NCBI RefSeq assembly: GCF_030247185.1
Contig: NC_080572.1
Coordinates: 84,054,935-84,118,934, forward strand
Direction: 5' to 3'
Length of the DNA: 64,000 nucleotides
Source: Malaya genurostris
Lineage: Eukaryota > Arthropoda > Insecta > Diptera > Culicidae
Shown: positions 33,371 through 44,118 of the stretch, piece after piece
Numbering within the stretch: the first letter of the stretch is position 1
Layout of the letters: each line of letters opens with the position of its first letter
Notes under the pieces: model-generated
What the model saw: the letters and a program-made list of their open reading frames with translations, nothing else
The model's database searches: none
Told to the model about the DNA's origin: nothing
Translations under genes and position numbers: made by a program

Positions 33371-34948
33371 TAAATGAAGGAAGCTTTAATTTCAAAATTT
33401 CAGCTTCAGCAGTTGTGTTTGTGTGACTATATTTAGCTACTCAAAGTAGTTAATTATTTTGTTTGGTATGCCAAATGGGTCAACGTGGATATTGTAACTA
33501 CTTTTGTTGGAAGGATTCTTTATCAATGTTGAAGTGATTTTGTCAATTTTAATCGCTGAAACACAAATTCGTCTTCAATTATTCTATAAGAGTATCGAAA
33601 CAGTGAGTGTCAACAGTCTCACTGGCTGTATGTTAAGGTTTGCCGTTCAGAAGATCTTCTTCGAAATATTTAAAAATTCCTTCGAGATAAATCAATTCTT
33701 TTTTGAATATATAGGCTGGATTGCCTTTCCATTCAGTTTTCGGCGTTTTCGGTTGGAGTAAAACCCAACCCAGCTCCGATTGCAAATGTTTAGGGTTCAA
33801 ACTGAGCAAATTCTGAAATTCACTGCAGAAAAGGTTGTAAGATCAGGATCGTCTTGTCCCGATTTTTGTGAAACTTTACACAAATATTCTGTCCAACAAG
33901 TCTTTTTTCGGTAGCAATTTGACGCAAGATTGATTTTTTAAACCCTTTCAAGCCAGAAACTGTTATAGGAAATCGATAGAGAAAAATATTTAGACTTCAA
34001 ATTAAAAAATGGCTTCTAAATATTTTTCGTTGTAGTCGTTTTGCACTGAAGATGAAGATATAACCTTGGAAACGTTGGTCGTTAACGGAAAATGAATGTT
34101 TTGACGAGAAACCAATTGTCCAAAAAGCTGTCTTTTGATTGGAAACAACAACATTGATTGGTCGCACCCACATCAAATAATATTTAAACTGGAAAACTAG
34201 TTGAACACGTTTTCAAGAATTAAAAAAAGTTTTTCTAGAAGCTGAAAATTAACCAAAAATTCTAAAAAGATTAGCCCCATGGGGTTGTTCGAGCCATTTG
34301 ATGTGAAACAAGGCAACAAAAATTTCTAATGATCGACATTTTCAATTAAAAAGTTCAATCAATCGTCACACTTTTGAATCCGCAATTGCACGAGAGTCTG
34401 CTTAGATTGATTTTTATTAGTAATCAACACCGACCACGAGAACCCAGAATATAGACTCTTTTTGTCTTGATTTGTATTTGTTTTGTATCCGCCGAAATTA
34501 CATCAATATCCCAAATGTATGCAATTATATCTTTGTGCATACTTGCGAAGCGGTTCTCGATATTCGAGCTTCTCTTCGCCAAGCTTGTGTTCAAGTTTTG
34601 CACGCATGCAGTTATTCTTATAGCATTACTACTATTCTGTGTTTTCGGGTGAAGCGATAAATTTTTCTCTCAGGCGAAAACGACAATAAATGGTAGTTCA
34701 TCCGAACTCGCGTGACACAAGATCAGAGCAATCCATTAAAGCTTCAAATCGTTTTATAGCGCTTTCTGTCTTGTTATCTAGCAAGAACCTATATCTGGCA
34801 TACTACACGAAGGACTGATACGTTAGATATAATTTCGCTTATATTTATAGATTCGCGTGCTTTCAAACGGCATCGCTTTTGCATCGATTGATCAATCAGA
34901 GCGATGCTTTCCCATTGATATATAGCTTACTCCTTCAAAACCGTCGTA
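33371..34948. other. no gene seen
   Basis: AT-rich sequence between two DD37E elements. Frames of 60-85 codons (33504-33761, 34467-34660) show no recognisable domain. Nothing else is supported. Confidence 0.4.
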
Positions 34949-34950
34949 TA

Positions 34951-36016
34951 AGGAGTGTATCGAAAATAAGCTATCCACATACATTTGTGTTGTACGCATG
35001 TATTTGTGACGGTTTTTAATGCTCAGATCACAGCATGCAGTGCGTTTGGCTGTCAGCTTTCGTTTGTTTACTTGTTTGTGCAGTTGAAATTCTGCGTTTT
35101 CAAAATGTCGCGTATTGAAAAGGAAGTGAAAATTAAAGTTCTGGACACATGGCTAAGTGAGAAGGGTATTACTATGCGAAAATTGGCGTATCAAGAGACG
35201 GAATCACCTAAAGACCTACAAGAAGCAGAAAATTCCGGAACAAAGTGTAAAGCAGAAGAAGCAAGCAGCAACAAGGGCCCGGAAAATGTATTCGCGTCTT
35301 TTGCAGGGTCCGGATGCATGCGTTTTGATGGACGATGAGACTTACATAAAAGAGGACTCAAAAACCCTTCCAGTTCCACAATACTTTACTGTCGTCGTTG
35401 GGTAGGATGTGAGCGATGCGGACAGATTGATTCAATTGGAGAAACTCGGTCGAAAGGTACTGGTATGGCAAGCAATATGTGGTTTGAAGTCAACAATTTT
35501 TTACACTACCGGAACTATAAATGCAGAAATCTATCGATCTGAGTGTTTCCAGAAGAGATTGCTGCCTTTATATAAGAAGCATAGTACACCTCCACTGTTT
35601 TGGCTGGATTTAGCGTCGGCTCACTATGCCAAAACCACTTTCAATTGGCTTGCGGAAAAGGGTATACATTTCGTTGAGAAAAAATATCAATCCACAAAAT
35701 TGGCCTCTGCTTCGACCCATCGAACGTTACTGGGCAATCGTGAAGAGGGTCTTCAAGAAGACTGGTTAGGCAGCTGGGAACATGCAGGAGTTCAAAAAAA
35801 TTGGGCTCAAGCGTCCAAAAAATGCGATGCAACACTTGTCCGGAACTTGATGATGAGCGTTCGATCAAAAGTTCGAATACTCGTGAAGGAATAACTTAAA
35901 TTTCATCCGGTTTTCTTTTAGCTCAAGTTTAACCTCGTACAATAAAGGATCAATTTTTAGTTTGAATAAAATATATAAAGAAAAATTTGTGGATAGCTTA
36001 TTTTCGATACACTCCT
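34951..36016 (+). mobile_element. DD37E-type transposon, copy 2, with perfect 29-bp terminal repeats
   Basis: The ends at 34951-34979 and 35988-36016 are 29-bp inverted repeats (AGGAGTGTATCGAAAATAAG...), flanked by TA at 34949-34950 and 36017-36018. At 1066 bp it is shorter than an intact element because the transposase has an internal deletion. It belongs to a different subfamily from the copy at 30772-33370, judging by ends and protein. Confidence 0.92.
35105..35894 (+). pseudogene. DD37E transposase, broken
   Basis: Starts MSRIEKEVKIKVLDTWLSEK at the ATG at 35105. The rest of the DNA-binding domain is lost near 35195. The catalytic part continues in another frame: VLMDDETYIKEDSKT (first D), a premature stop at about 35403, KVLVWQAICGLKSTIF, then FWLDLASAHYAKTT (second D). 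A frameshift near 35685 follows, after which the PIERYWAIVKR segment (E) lies in the third frame. Allowing for the shift, the D-to-E spacing is 37 residues. It ends KVRILVKE before TAA. Upstream, 34985-35095 is the probable 5' leader. Confidence 0.87.
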
Positions 36017-36018
36017 TA

Positions 36019-38071
36019 TGCTAGGGAAATCCGGTAAGCCGGAGATTTTTAACAGGCAAAATAGGAAACTGCTAGCTACTAATCAAAATTTCAATAATAT
36101 ATAATTGAAAATACTTGGCTTTGAACATTCAAATCGATACGTAGAAACGTTTTCAATCAATTGGTGGAACAATATTACTGATTGAAACTAGACTAGCTCA
36201 AAAGTTGACCAGATTTCTACTTGTATTCACCCTTCAATTTCTAATTTGCACCCCTATATAGAAAACAAAGATGTGTTCTACATTGAAACAGGAGTTGGTA
36301 ATGCCAGAGACATAACTGCGAGATTGACGCAGGACTGCATTCGAGATGTGTATAGATATTAATTGATTTAACCGTTTAAAATTTTGTAGAGCTGAGAAGA
36401 AAAGTTTTTTTTTTTCGAAGATTGCGTTTGTATTCGAGGAGGTACGGCGGCGATTCAAGAGAGTTTTCTAAATAAGTTCTTTTCGTTACTTTTGGGGTCC
36501 TGGCCGTTAGTGGTTTTGGAATCCTGGAAAAGACTATTTGGTTACGGATGATTACGTTTGTATTCCAGGAAGTAGGGCACCATTCCAAATCATTTGCAAG
36601 CTTGATCCTAGTTGATCGTACCACAAGTCGTACAATCGTTCATATGATTCAATATTACATGAATCTTAATATTTGAGTGAAAGAAACTATCAAAATACTG
36701 GACCATATTCATTTCTGGCATTCAAAAGGACCAAATTGTGGAATCCCCCCATTTTTCTCGAATACGATGCTGCCAAATGCTAGTTAACGTTCGTTTGATG
36801 CAAATTTCGCACAACGAAAAGTGCGCAAGCTAATCAAATTATTCTAGATTTGCATTAAACTTATGATTTTTACCTTTGATTTGCAAAGAAATTATCTCAA
36901 TAGTTCTATAGATATCATTTAGAGCCATAAGAACGGCTGATTTTGTGTAATGTTCCCCATCGTTGTCTACTTTTCGTTTTCTTTTCCTCCAAAGAAACGA
37001 CCAGAATCTGGATGACGTAATAGTGAAACACACTGCGAATGTCCAACAGCAGATATAGTGGTTTTCAGCTGGACATAGAATGCGACGGAATCGTCGCAGA
37101 ATAACGAAATAATGAGCGTGAAAACCACAGATGCCAGGTTTGCAGATTGGTATGTAAATTTGCAATTTCGTTTGTTAACAGACTTTGCAATTAAGCAGAC
37201 TTTTTTATAAGGAATCGTCAAATTTAATGACTTTTGCTATTGCTGTAGGGTTTTTGTTTGGTTTTTCTCGTCATACTTTTAAATATTGAGCTCGCATAGG
37301 AGTATTTATAGTACGCAAACGCCCAAAATTTTAGCTGGCATCTCTGCCAGAATGTTGGACAGTTGTTTTAACCCCTTCACTGTCTGTTGTATTGAAATTA
37401 ACTAGCATTAGAACCACAAGAAAAATCAATCGGCTGGTTGATTGAGGTCAATTGCAGTTTCAACTGGTAAAATACCTTATCGACAAGTGTTATTTCGTTG
37501 ATCATTGAAAGCATCAACAATTGTATATCTGTCAAAGACGACCAACTTTTTAGAGTGGACGATCTACGATTTTTTGTAATAGTTTATTTTTGAAGTGTTT
37601 AAAATGTTTCTAAAAAAAGCTCGAAGTTTTGAAGACCAAGGCGTCGATCAATACAAATTTTGAATGAAAAGGAAATATACTAAGCACAAAATAACCATTA
37701 TGTCAAATAAATAGCACACGATTTAAAAAATCCGTGCAAGTTGTAACCGATGGCAGATCACATACGCATTATCAAAATGAATTCATTCTGATTAAAGTTT
37801 AATTGAAAATTACTCAGCTAATAGATTTTTTTCATTGTAACGGTAAATTTAAAAAACATTTTTTCTGGCTTGTCGTCTCGAAGGGTTTGAATTGTTGTGA
37901 ATGACAGTTTCGCTATCTTTGCGACATTTTGTCGCTATCTTATAGCATCGCAATCTTTTCTAGCCAACAGTGAAAATTATAATATGCTCACAGAATAACT
38001 TGTTGTTTCTCTGTGTTTAGGCTTGATGACCGGAAACTCATTTTAGCCCTTGACTGTAGCACCAGTTGAAT
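36019..38071. other. no gene; one two-copy repeat
   Basis: No coding region is recognised. A diverged direct repeat of about 45 bp occurs at 36421-36463 and about 36548-36590 ('attgcgtttgtattcgagg' and 'attacgtttgtattccagg'). Overlapping minus-strand frames at 36839-37221 look like chance openings. The last ten bases are the target duplication of the SINE fragment. Confidence 0.4.
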
Positions 38072-38128
38072 TTTTTATTTTTTTTATTTCGATTATAGAG
38101 GTTTTAACCTTAAGGTCATTCGCCTCTT
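38072..38128 (-). mobile_element. 5'-truncated SINE with 10-bp target duplication
   Basis: The last 57 bases of the SINE family seen complete at 4364-4520: its 3' body (GAGGCGAATGACCTTAAGG on the minus strand) plus a short A-rich tail. The direct repeat CCAGTTGAAT flanks it at 38062-38071 and 38129-38138, so it was inserted already truncated. Confidence 0.85.
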
Positions 38129-38138
38129 CCAGTTGAAT

Positions 38139-38530
38139 AATACCGGGTGTAATTCCACTGTCTTGGCGTAGATGGCAGCCTGCGCACCCGATGTGTCTCC
38201 GTTGATGGATTATCATAGACTGAAGCTAGCAAACGTGCTACAGGGTCTATTTATAGAGTCGGTGTTTCGTGTTTGGATCTATTTTTCACTATTTAAACAA
38301 TGTTTATAGAACTAATATGGTATTAATAGCAATCTTACACCTTATTTCATTAGTTTCGTGGAAAATTTAGAGAAAATACTCAAACAGGGATTAAGATATT
38401 ATGAAAACAAATCTGTAGTAATTTCGTTACACGTTACACATTCTTTTACAGCGGTTGGTTTACCTAAGCACCCACTTTCTGTGGAACAAATTTCACGGTG
38501 TTTCGTGCAGTGAATCAAAAGTTATTCCAG
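38139..38530. other. no gene; probable 5' flank of a DD37E fossil
   Basis: Nothing recognisable beyond possible leader sequence of the transposase remnant that follows. Confidence 0.35.
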
Positions 38531-39178
38531 ATGGAAGTCGAGAGGAGAGAAAAAATTCCCACTGTGATAATCATACGTGGTCCGCAATAAAAATCGCTAA
38601 AACGTTGAAAATCGACAAATCAACTGTATATGACGTTTCAGGGAGCGAAAGAGTGTAGATCGAGTGCCTCAATGTGAGCGTGGCACAAGGAGATGTTTCT
38701 GCGAAGTTTAAGTTTGCTATTATGTACAAATTTGACATAAGCTGATGATTTTAAAAGGGATATGCAGCTGCGGACCAAAGACCAAAGTGTTCGTGACGAA
38801 TGAGACGATGGATTCGAAGCTGTACAAGGAAGAATGCATAAAAACCGCGTATTACCTTTCTTTAAAGCCCATTAAGGTTCCGTGAAGTTTTGAGCAGATT
38901 TGGTGAGTTGCAACTACAGCCGGGAAGTCATCCAGTGGCACCGCGATAATAACGAAGATTTCATCGATAAAAACATAAATCCGCCCAACTGCCCGAAGCT
39001 CTAGCCCATCGAGAGATTTTGGGCAATAACGAAGCGGAACCTTAAGAAAAGTGTAAAAACGGCTAGGGACGCGATTCGGATGACTAAAATGTGGAACAAA
39101 TATGCCAAGAAAGTTGACTCCGGAGGTGTGCAACGTTTGATGGGAGGAATCAAGAAAAAGTGCGCATTTTCATTATAA
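38531..39178 (+). pseudogene. DD37E-type transposase fossil, copy 3
   Basis: The N-terminus MEVERREKI is at 38531, and a helix-turn-helix trace (WSAIKIAKTLKIDKSTVYDV) lies in a shifted frame at about 38580-38634. Much of the centre is deleted. The catalytic end is in frame from about 38840: FKAH, stop, then ADLVSCNYSREVIQW (second D) and NINPPNCPKL followed by a stop codon and PIERFWAI (E), with 37 positions between D and E. It ends KKKCAFSL before the TAA at 39176-39178. At least four disabling changes; terminal repeats were not found. Confidence 0.82.
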
Positions 39179-39962
39179 ACGAAGAGAATTGATTTGTATT
39201 TAAACTTTTATTCTTGAAATTACAGTAAATTATCTTTGTTTTGAAGTATTACTTTTATTTGTACGTCAATTCGTTACCGAGATACAGATGATTGTATTAT
39301 TCCTGTCGGTAAACATAAGAATACATTGTGTTGTTTTACTTAAATTTGGTGAGTTTTCAATGATTGTTTTTTTAAGAAAATGATTGAAAAAAATGTAGCT
39401 TTGCGGTAAATTTGAGGAAATTTTGGAGTACAATAAAAGTATTGTATACTCAACTTACTTTTACCGAATTTATATAAATCGGATATTCATGACAATTAAG
39501 TTAAGCAACCACATATGTTTGTAGATTTGAAGAGAGAACCAATTGAAAAGAGTGATTTTTTTCAAAGTTGCATTCACCGAATAATCCGTTAGAGTTTACA
39601 TGGTTGACAAAGCTGTTTGGTAGCTTTTAACAGATCGGTATGGCATTTGAAATCCTGAAAAAATCTGTTCAGTTCGAATTCTGTGTAGCAAAGGGATTTG
39701 GCAAAGGGATTTTTTGAGGTACTAAAACTTTTGAGCACTACCGCTTTACGAAATTAGAGTAAACTCCAAATCATTGGAACCCAAGATGGAAGTTTTACTT
39801 AAGTTTTGATAATTTGCTTAGAGTAGACAAATTCTAATGAAAAATTTTGGAAGCTGCCTGGAACCTCAATTCAACTTAGCAAAGCAAAGTCTTGGCATTA
39901 TATTCCTTTTGTGGAATTTGGCTTTTCTGTTTCAACAGACTTCGCAGCCGATTCCTAGCGTC
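39179..39962. other. no gene seen
   Basis: AT-rich sequence without recognisable coding regions or repeats. Confidence 0.4.
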
Positions 39963-40085
39963 ATTGCATGGCTAGTACTATGGATCCAACTTACACTAAG
40001 AATTCTTCCCGGTCGGGGCTCGAACAAACGACAACTGGCTTGTAAGACCAGCGCCCTATGCGTTGATCCGCCAACCCGGGACAGT
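39963..40085 (-). mobile_element. tRNA-like SINE, second family
   Basis: On the minus strand the first 75 bases fold like a tRNA. They start CCCGGGTTGGCGGATCAACG, and the anticodon arm CTGGT-CTTACAA-GCCAG would carry anticodon TAC. A box B of GTTCGAGCCCC follows, then pairing back to ACCGGG. A tRNA-unrelated tail ends in CTAGCCATGCAATG. A diverged copy in the same orientation is at 47098-47215. The extra tail and second copy argue for a SINE rather than a working tRNA gene. Confidence 0.75.
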
Positions 40086-40270
40086 CAACAACGGAAGAAA
40101 TTTTCATAGACGTAAATAAAAATTTTTAAAAATCGACTGAGCTGTTTGAGAAAATGAAAAGAATTCTGTTTTCGAGTTTTTGACCAAATTTATGCGAAAT
40201 ATTAAGTTTTTTTTTGCATTATCGCTGTATAGGACTGTCTGCAATTTCTTCCACCTTACCCTGTACTTCC
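40086..40270. other. no gene; target of the R1 insertion
   Basis: Short AT-rich flank. The last 12 bases (40259-40270, CCCTGTACTTCC) are the left target duplication of the R1-clade element. Confidence 0.5.
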
Positions 40271-40701
40271 ACAGCACTTCTATCACGGCCGGAGTACCAC
40301 AGGGATCCATCCTGGGTCCGCTTCTGTGGAATATAATGTACGATGGCGTACTGAGGTTGAGGCTCCTCCGGGCGTCAAGATACTCGGGTTCGCGGACGAT
40401 ATCACGTTGGCAGTCTACGGAGAATCCATCGAAGAGGTCGAACTGAGAGCATCACACTCTATCAGCATGGTGGAAGACTGGTTGCGTAGCAGGAAACTGC
40501 AACTAGCGCATCATAAAACAGAGATGATGGTGGTGAACATCAAAAAATCAGAGCAAGAGACGTCGGCACATGCATAATCCTCTCCAAGAGATCAGTGAAG
40601 CTGGACGACAAGCTCAGTTTCGGCAAGCACGTTGAATATGCCTATAAACGTGCTTCAATGGGTTAGCGGCGCTCTCGCGAATGATGGCCAACAGCTCGCC
40701 G

Positions 40702-42462
40702 CACAGTGATGCCTCTCCATACAAAAGTTGGCAAAAACCATAAATACGTCGATAAACGTCAGCTGGATGATTTTTTGTTAATAATTTGAGGTCTCTGAAT
40801 ATACTTCAATCTTGATAATGTATTAAAACATATTCGATCCACCTAAAAGTGACATGATGCACCGTTCGCTACGGACCGGAAAATGACTACTTTTTGAATA
40901 AATTAACTTGTATTTTTTTTAGTTATTTCGTGATTGATTAGGAGCTTTCACTAATGTTTCAAATAATGATTAAACCTGTGTAGAAAATGTATACACTAAG
41001 AAAAAAACTTTTTCCTTATATCTTGAAAACATCAGTTTTTTTTCCAGAAGGGCATATCTTAATATTTTTATTTTCTGGTATGTTGTAACATACAACTAAT
41101 CTAGTTTATTGTACTATGATTAAAGATGGGAGAGTAACAATCAAAAAAGTGTTTTTTTCTTCTGTTTTTAACAATAATATTAAGTTTTGAAAAATGCTCT
41201 GCATTTTGCATTTTTTAAGTTTTTCGACTTTATGAAAGAACACGTACAAAATAAAATTTGGTTGAATATTACCACTTTACTAATAATAGTGGATTTTTAT
41301 TATGTTGAAGTATCTTATTAAACTATGTAAAATGAAAAATGACGAAAAAATGACACTGAGCAAACATGCATAAAGTGGTTTTCGTGGTTCAAATTTGGAA
41401 ATTTTTTATATGGACTACCAGAAAGTTCCGGACAAGCGAAAAAGTGCATGTGGTGGGATCAACTGGGCGCTATTTATTATGAGCTACTCAAAGCTTTGCA
41501 TGAAAAACGGACGCAATATGAAGATCTTCATGGCATAGTATTTTTGCTTCATGACAATGCAAGACTCCATGTTTCGAAAGATGTAAAAGCTTTTATTTTG
41601 TAATTGCTGCAATGATAAGTTCTGCCCCAGCCCCAAATTTTGTTTTAGACATTGTTCCATACGGTTGCCATTTGCTCCAATCCATGGCGCGTAACTTGTC
41701 AGGTCAGTTTCAAAAACTACGACACAACCAAAAATTGGATCAATTCATTTGTCGAATCTAAGGAAAAGGAATTTTTCAAACGTGGTCTTCTTTCGTGGTC
41801 TTACCAGAAAGATGACAGAAGGTGGTACATAACGATGGACTATACGTTGAAAAACGGTACTGCAATGATACTCTAAATAAAAATCATGAAACTTAGCAGA
41901 AAAAACGATACTAATTTTTTCCCACGCCTGATATATTATAAATAGATATATATATATAACGACATTTATATAGGTGTTTTATGTTATGCATGTTATAAAT
42001 GTCCTGATTTTATTTATCATATAGCCGTTTATTTAAATTCTACTTGCACCGACTTCATTTACAAAAGTATAGCCCTTGTATTTGTGATTTTTATTGTCGA
42101 CCCCGCAAACAATTGAAAATAACCTTTAAAGTGCAGAGATGTGCAGGATCGCATAGTGGTTTTTGAACAGTAGAGAAAAAATGCTATAAAATTAAATACT
42201 ACTGAACAGTGGCAGTCCTTTCCTACCTATATAGAACTCTAATCGCCAAACAACATCATTGCGTCATATATTTTGTATGGAAGGATGAAAAGAAAGTTTA
42301 AAATATCCTATCTTTGAGAGGATATGGAGAGATTATTTCTTATTCAAAAATGTTTATACTTGAAACTGTATTCTTCACTTATCTGAGAACTCAAAAAAAT
42401 TAATACAGTCCAGGAAAATATAAGTTTATTTTTTGGATTTCTGCCACCTTGGCATCACTGTG
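40702..42462. mobile_element. Transib-like element, ends CACAGTGATGCC, target duplication CGCCG
   Basis: A 1761-bp insertion in the R1-clade ORF. The terminal inverted repeat CACAGTGATGCC is at 40702-40713 and inverted at 42451-42462. The 5-bp duplication CGCCG is at 40697-40701 and 42463-42467. Removing the element and one CGCCG leaves the R1 frame continuous, so borders are exact. GCAAAAACC lies 22 bp past the left heptamer; the right end has no such good match. It contains a decayed mariner transposase and a CCACCTAAAAGTG repeat motif (about 40848) but no Transib transposase. Confidence 0.88.
41395..41880 (+). pseudogene. mariner-type transposase fossil
   Basis: Second half of a mariner transposase in broken frames. 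CMWWDQLGAIYYELLK is the block before the second catalytic residue and LLHDNARLHVSKDVK holds the second D. The region of the third D (expected as a YSPD-type motif) is scrambled at about 41600-41660. The C-terminal signature NWINSFVESKEKEFFKRG is readable at 41727-41780. No N-terminal half or terminal repeats were found. It lies wholly inside the Transib-like element at 40702-42462, so it was carried or inserted there. Confidence 0.75.
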
Positions 42463-42575
42463 CGCCGGTGCGTTCCAGCACACGCAGGTTACCGGCAGGG
42501 GTGACAGCTTCGATCCTCAGGTACGGAAGCCCGGTATGGGCGTCGACACTCCGGGTGGAACGCAACGCAACATTG

Positions 42576-44118
42576 CACTATGGTTTGAAACGGGAAATTA
42601 GCGTGACAAAAATATTTTCACTATTAAATATTAGTTTTTTGTAGTTGGTGTCTTCACAAAAGTTGTTTGTTATCAAATGGCGCTCCTTTTGATAAAAAAT
42701 ATTACTAGGGTGGTCCTTATTTAGATTGAAATCTGAAATCTAACTTTCATAATTGAGCTCAAAAATGATTTTATTGTACAAAAAAGTTGTAGGAAATTTT
42801 ATTTTGAGCAACTTTGCTGAAAAAAGCACCTCTCTAGCTTTTCATTTGACCGAGTTACATCAATTGTCCCGGGTAAGAGTAGGGTGGCTCCCGAAAAATC
42901 GATTTTTTTGTTCTAACTTTTTGTGAAACGTTCTATGGAAAAGTTGTCTTCAGAAGAATTGTTGAAATAAATATTGCGCATAATTTTGCTGAGTAAAGCT
43001 TTTTCATATGAGCTACCAGTAAAAAGTTATGATTGTTTTTTCATCAAAAACTAGTCAACCTTCAAATATCAAAATTCATTAGATGCCAGATCGATGAAAA
43101 TGTATCCTATGCGGCTACTGAAAGTTCATAATATAAATAAACATTTAAGAGAAAATTGGGAGGGTGTTTTTCTTTTAACTCATTTAAATTAGTCTTAAAA
43201 ATACCTTGAAAAAACTAAAAAACATTGCATAACTCTTAAACGCCTTAACGTATCAACATACTTCCTTCAGCAAAATTATAGCATCAAGTTAGCCCTACAA
43301 GTTCCATACATTGTTCATTCGAGAAATGAGACACACAAAAGCTACAGCCGAAAATAGATTTTTTGCTCTCGAATGGACAATGTATGAAACACTTGTAGGG
43401 CTAACTTGATACTATTATTTTGCTGAAGGAAGTATGTTGATACGTTAGGGCGTTTAAGAGTTTTGCAATGTTTTTGAGTTTTTTCAAGGTATTTTTAAGA
43501 CTAATTTAAATGAGTTAAAAGAAAAACACCCTCCCAATTTTCTCTTAAATGTTTATTTATATTATGAACTTTCAGTAGCCGCATAGGATACATTTTTATC
43601 GATCTGGCATCTAATGAATTTTGATATTTGAAGGTTGACTAGTTTTTGATGAAAAAACAATCATAACTTTTTACTGGTAGCTCATATGAAAAAGCTTTAC
43701 GCAGCAAAATTATGCGCAATATTTATTTCAACAACTCTTCTGAAGACAACTTTTCTATAGAACGTTTCACAAAAAAGTTAGAACAAAATAATCGATTTTT
43801 CGGGAGCCACCCTACTCTTACCCGGGACAATTGATGTAGCTCGGTCAAATGAAAAGCTAGAGAGGTGCTTTTCTCAGCAAAGTTGCTCAAAATAAAATTT
43901 CCTACAACTTTATTGTACAATAAAATCATTTTTGAGCTCAATTAAGAAAGTTAGATTTCAGATTTCAATCTAAATAAGGACCACCCTAGTAATATTTTTT
44001 ATCAAAAGGAGCGCCATTTGATAACAAACAACTTTTGTGAAGACACCAACTACAAAAAACTAATATTTAATAGTGAAAATATTTTTGTCGCGCTAATTTC
44101 CCGTTTCAAACCATAGTG
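42576..44118. mobile_element. Transib-like 1.5-kb palindrome, ends CACTATG, target duplication CATTG
   Basis: The element is 1543 bp and nearly all of it is one inverted repeat: arms 42576-43324 and 43367-44118 are about 750 bp each, appear more than 95% identical by eye, and enclose a 42-bp loop. The ends read CACTATGGTTTGAAACGGG. CATTG is duplicated at 42571-42575 and 44119-44123 within the R1 ORF. The heptamer is followed by a 23-bp spacer and ACAAAAATA at both ends (42606-42614 and 44080-44088). The first 17 bases are related to the end of the element at 14054-15320. No transposase. A transcript crossing it would fold into a very long hairpin. Confidence 0.92.

Noticed and set aside
36839..37221. 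Cys- and Phe-rich frames of 84-108 codons on the minus strand
   Set aside because: Two overlapping frames compete, neither has a recognisable domain, signal peptide or splice support.
39963..40085. Functional tRNA gene
   Set aside because: The element has a tRNA-unrelated tail and a second diverged copy at 47098-47215, and its T arm and acceptor pairing are imperfect.
42576..44118. CACTA (EnSpm) superfamily assignment, because the end starts CACTA
   Set aside because: Target duplication is 5 bp, not 2-3 bp, and the related element at 14054 starts CACAG.
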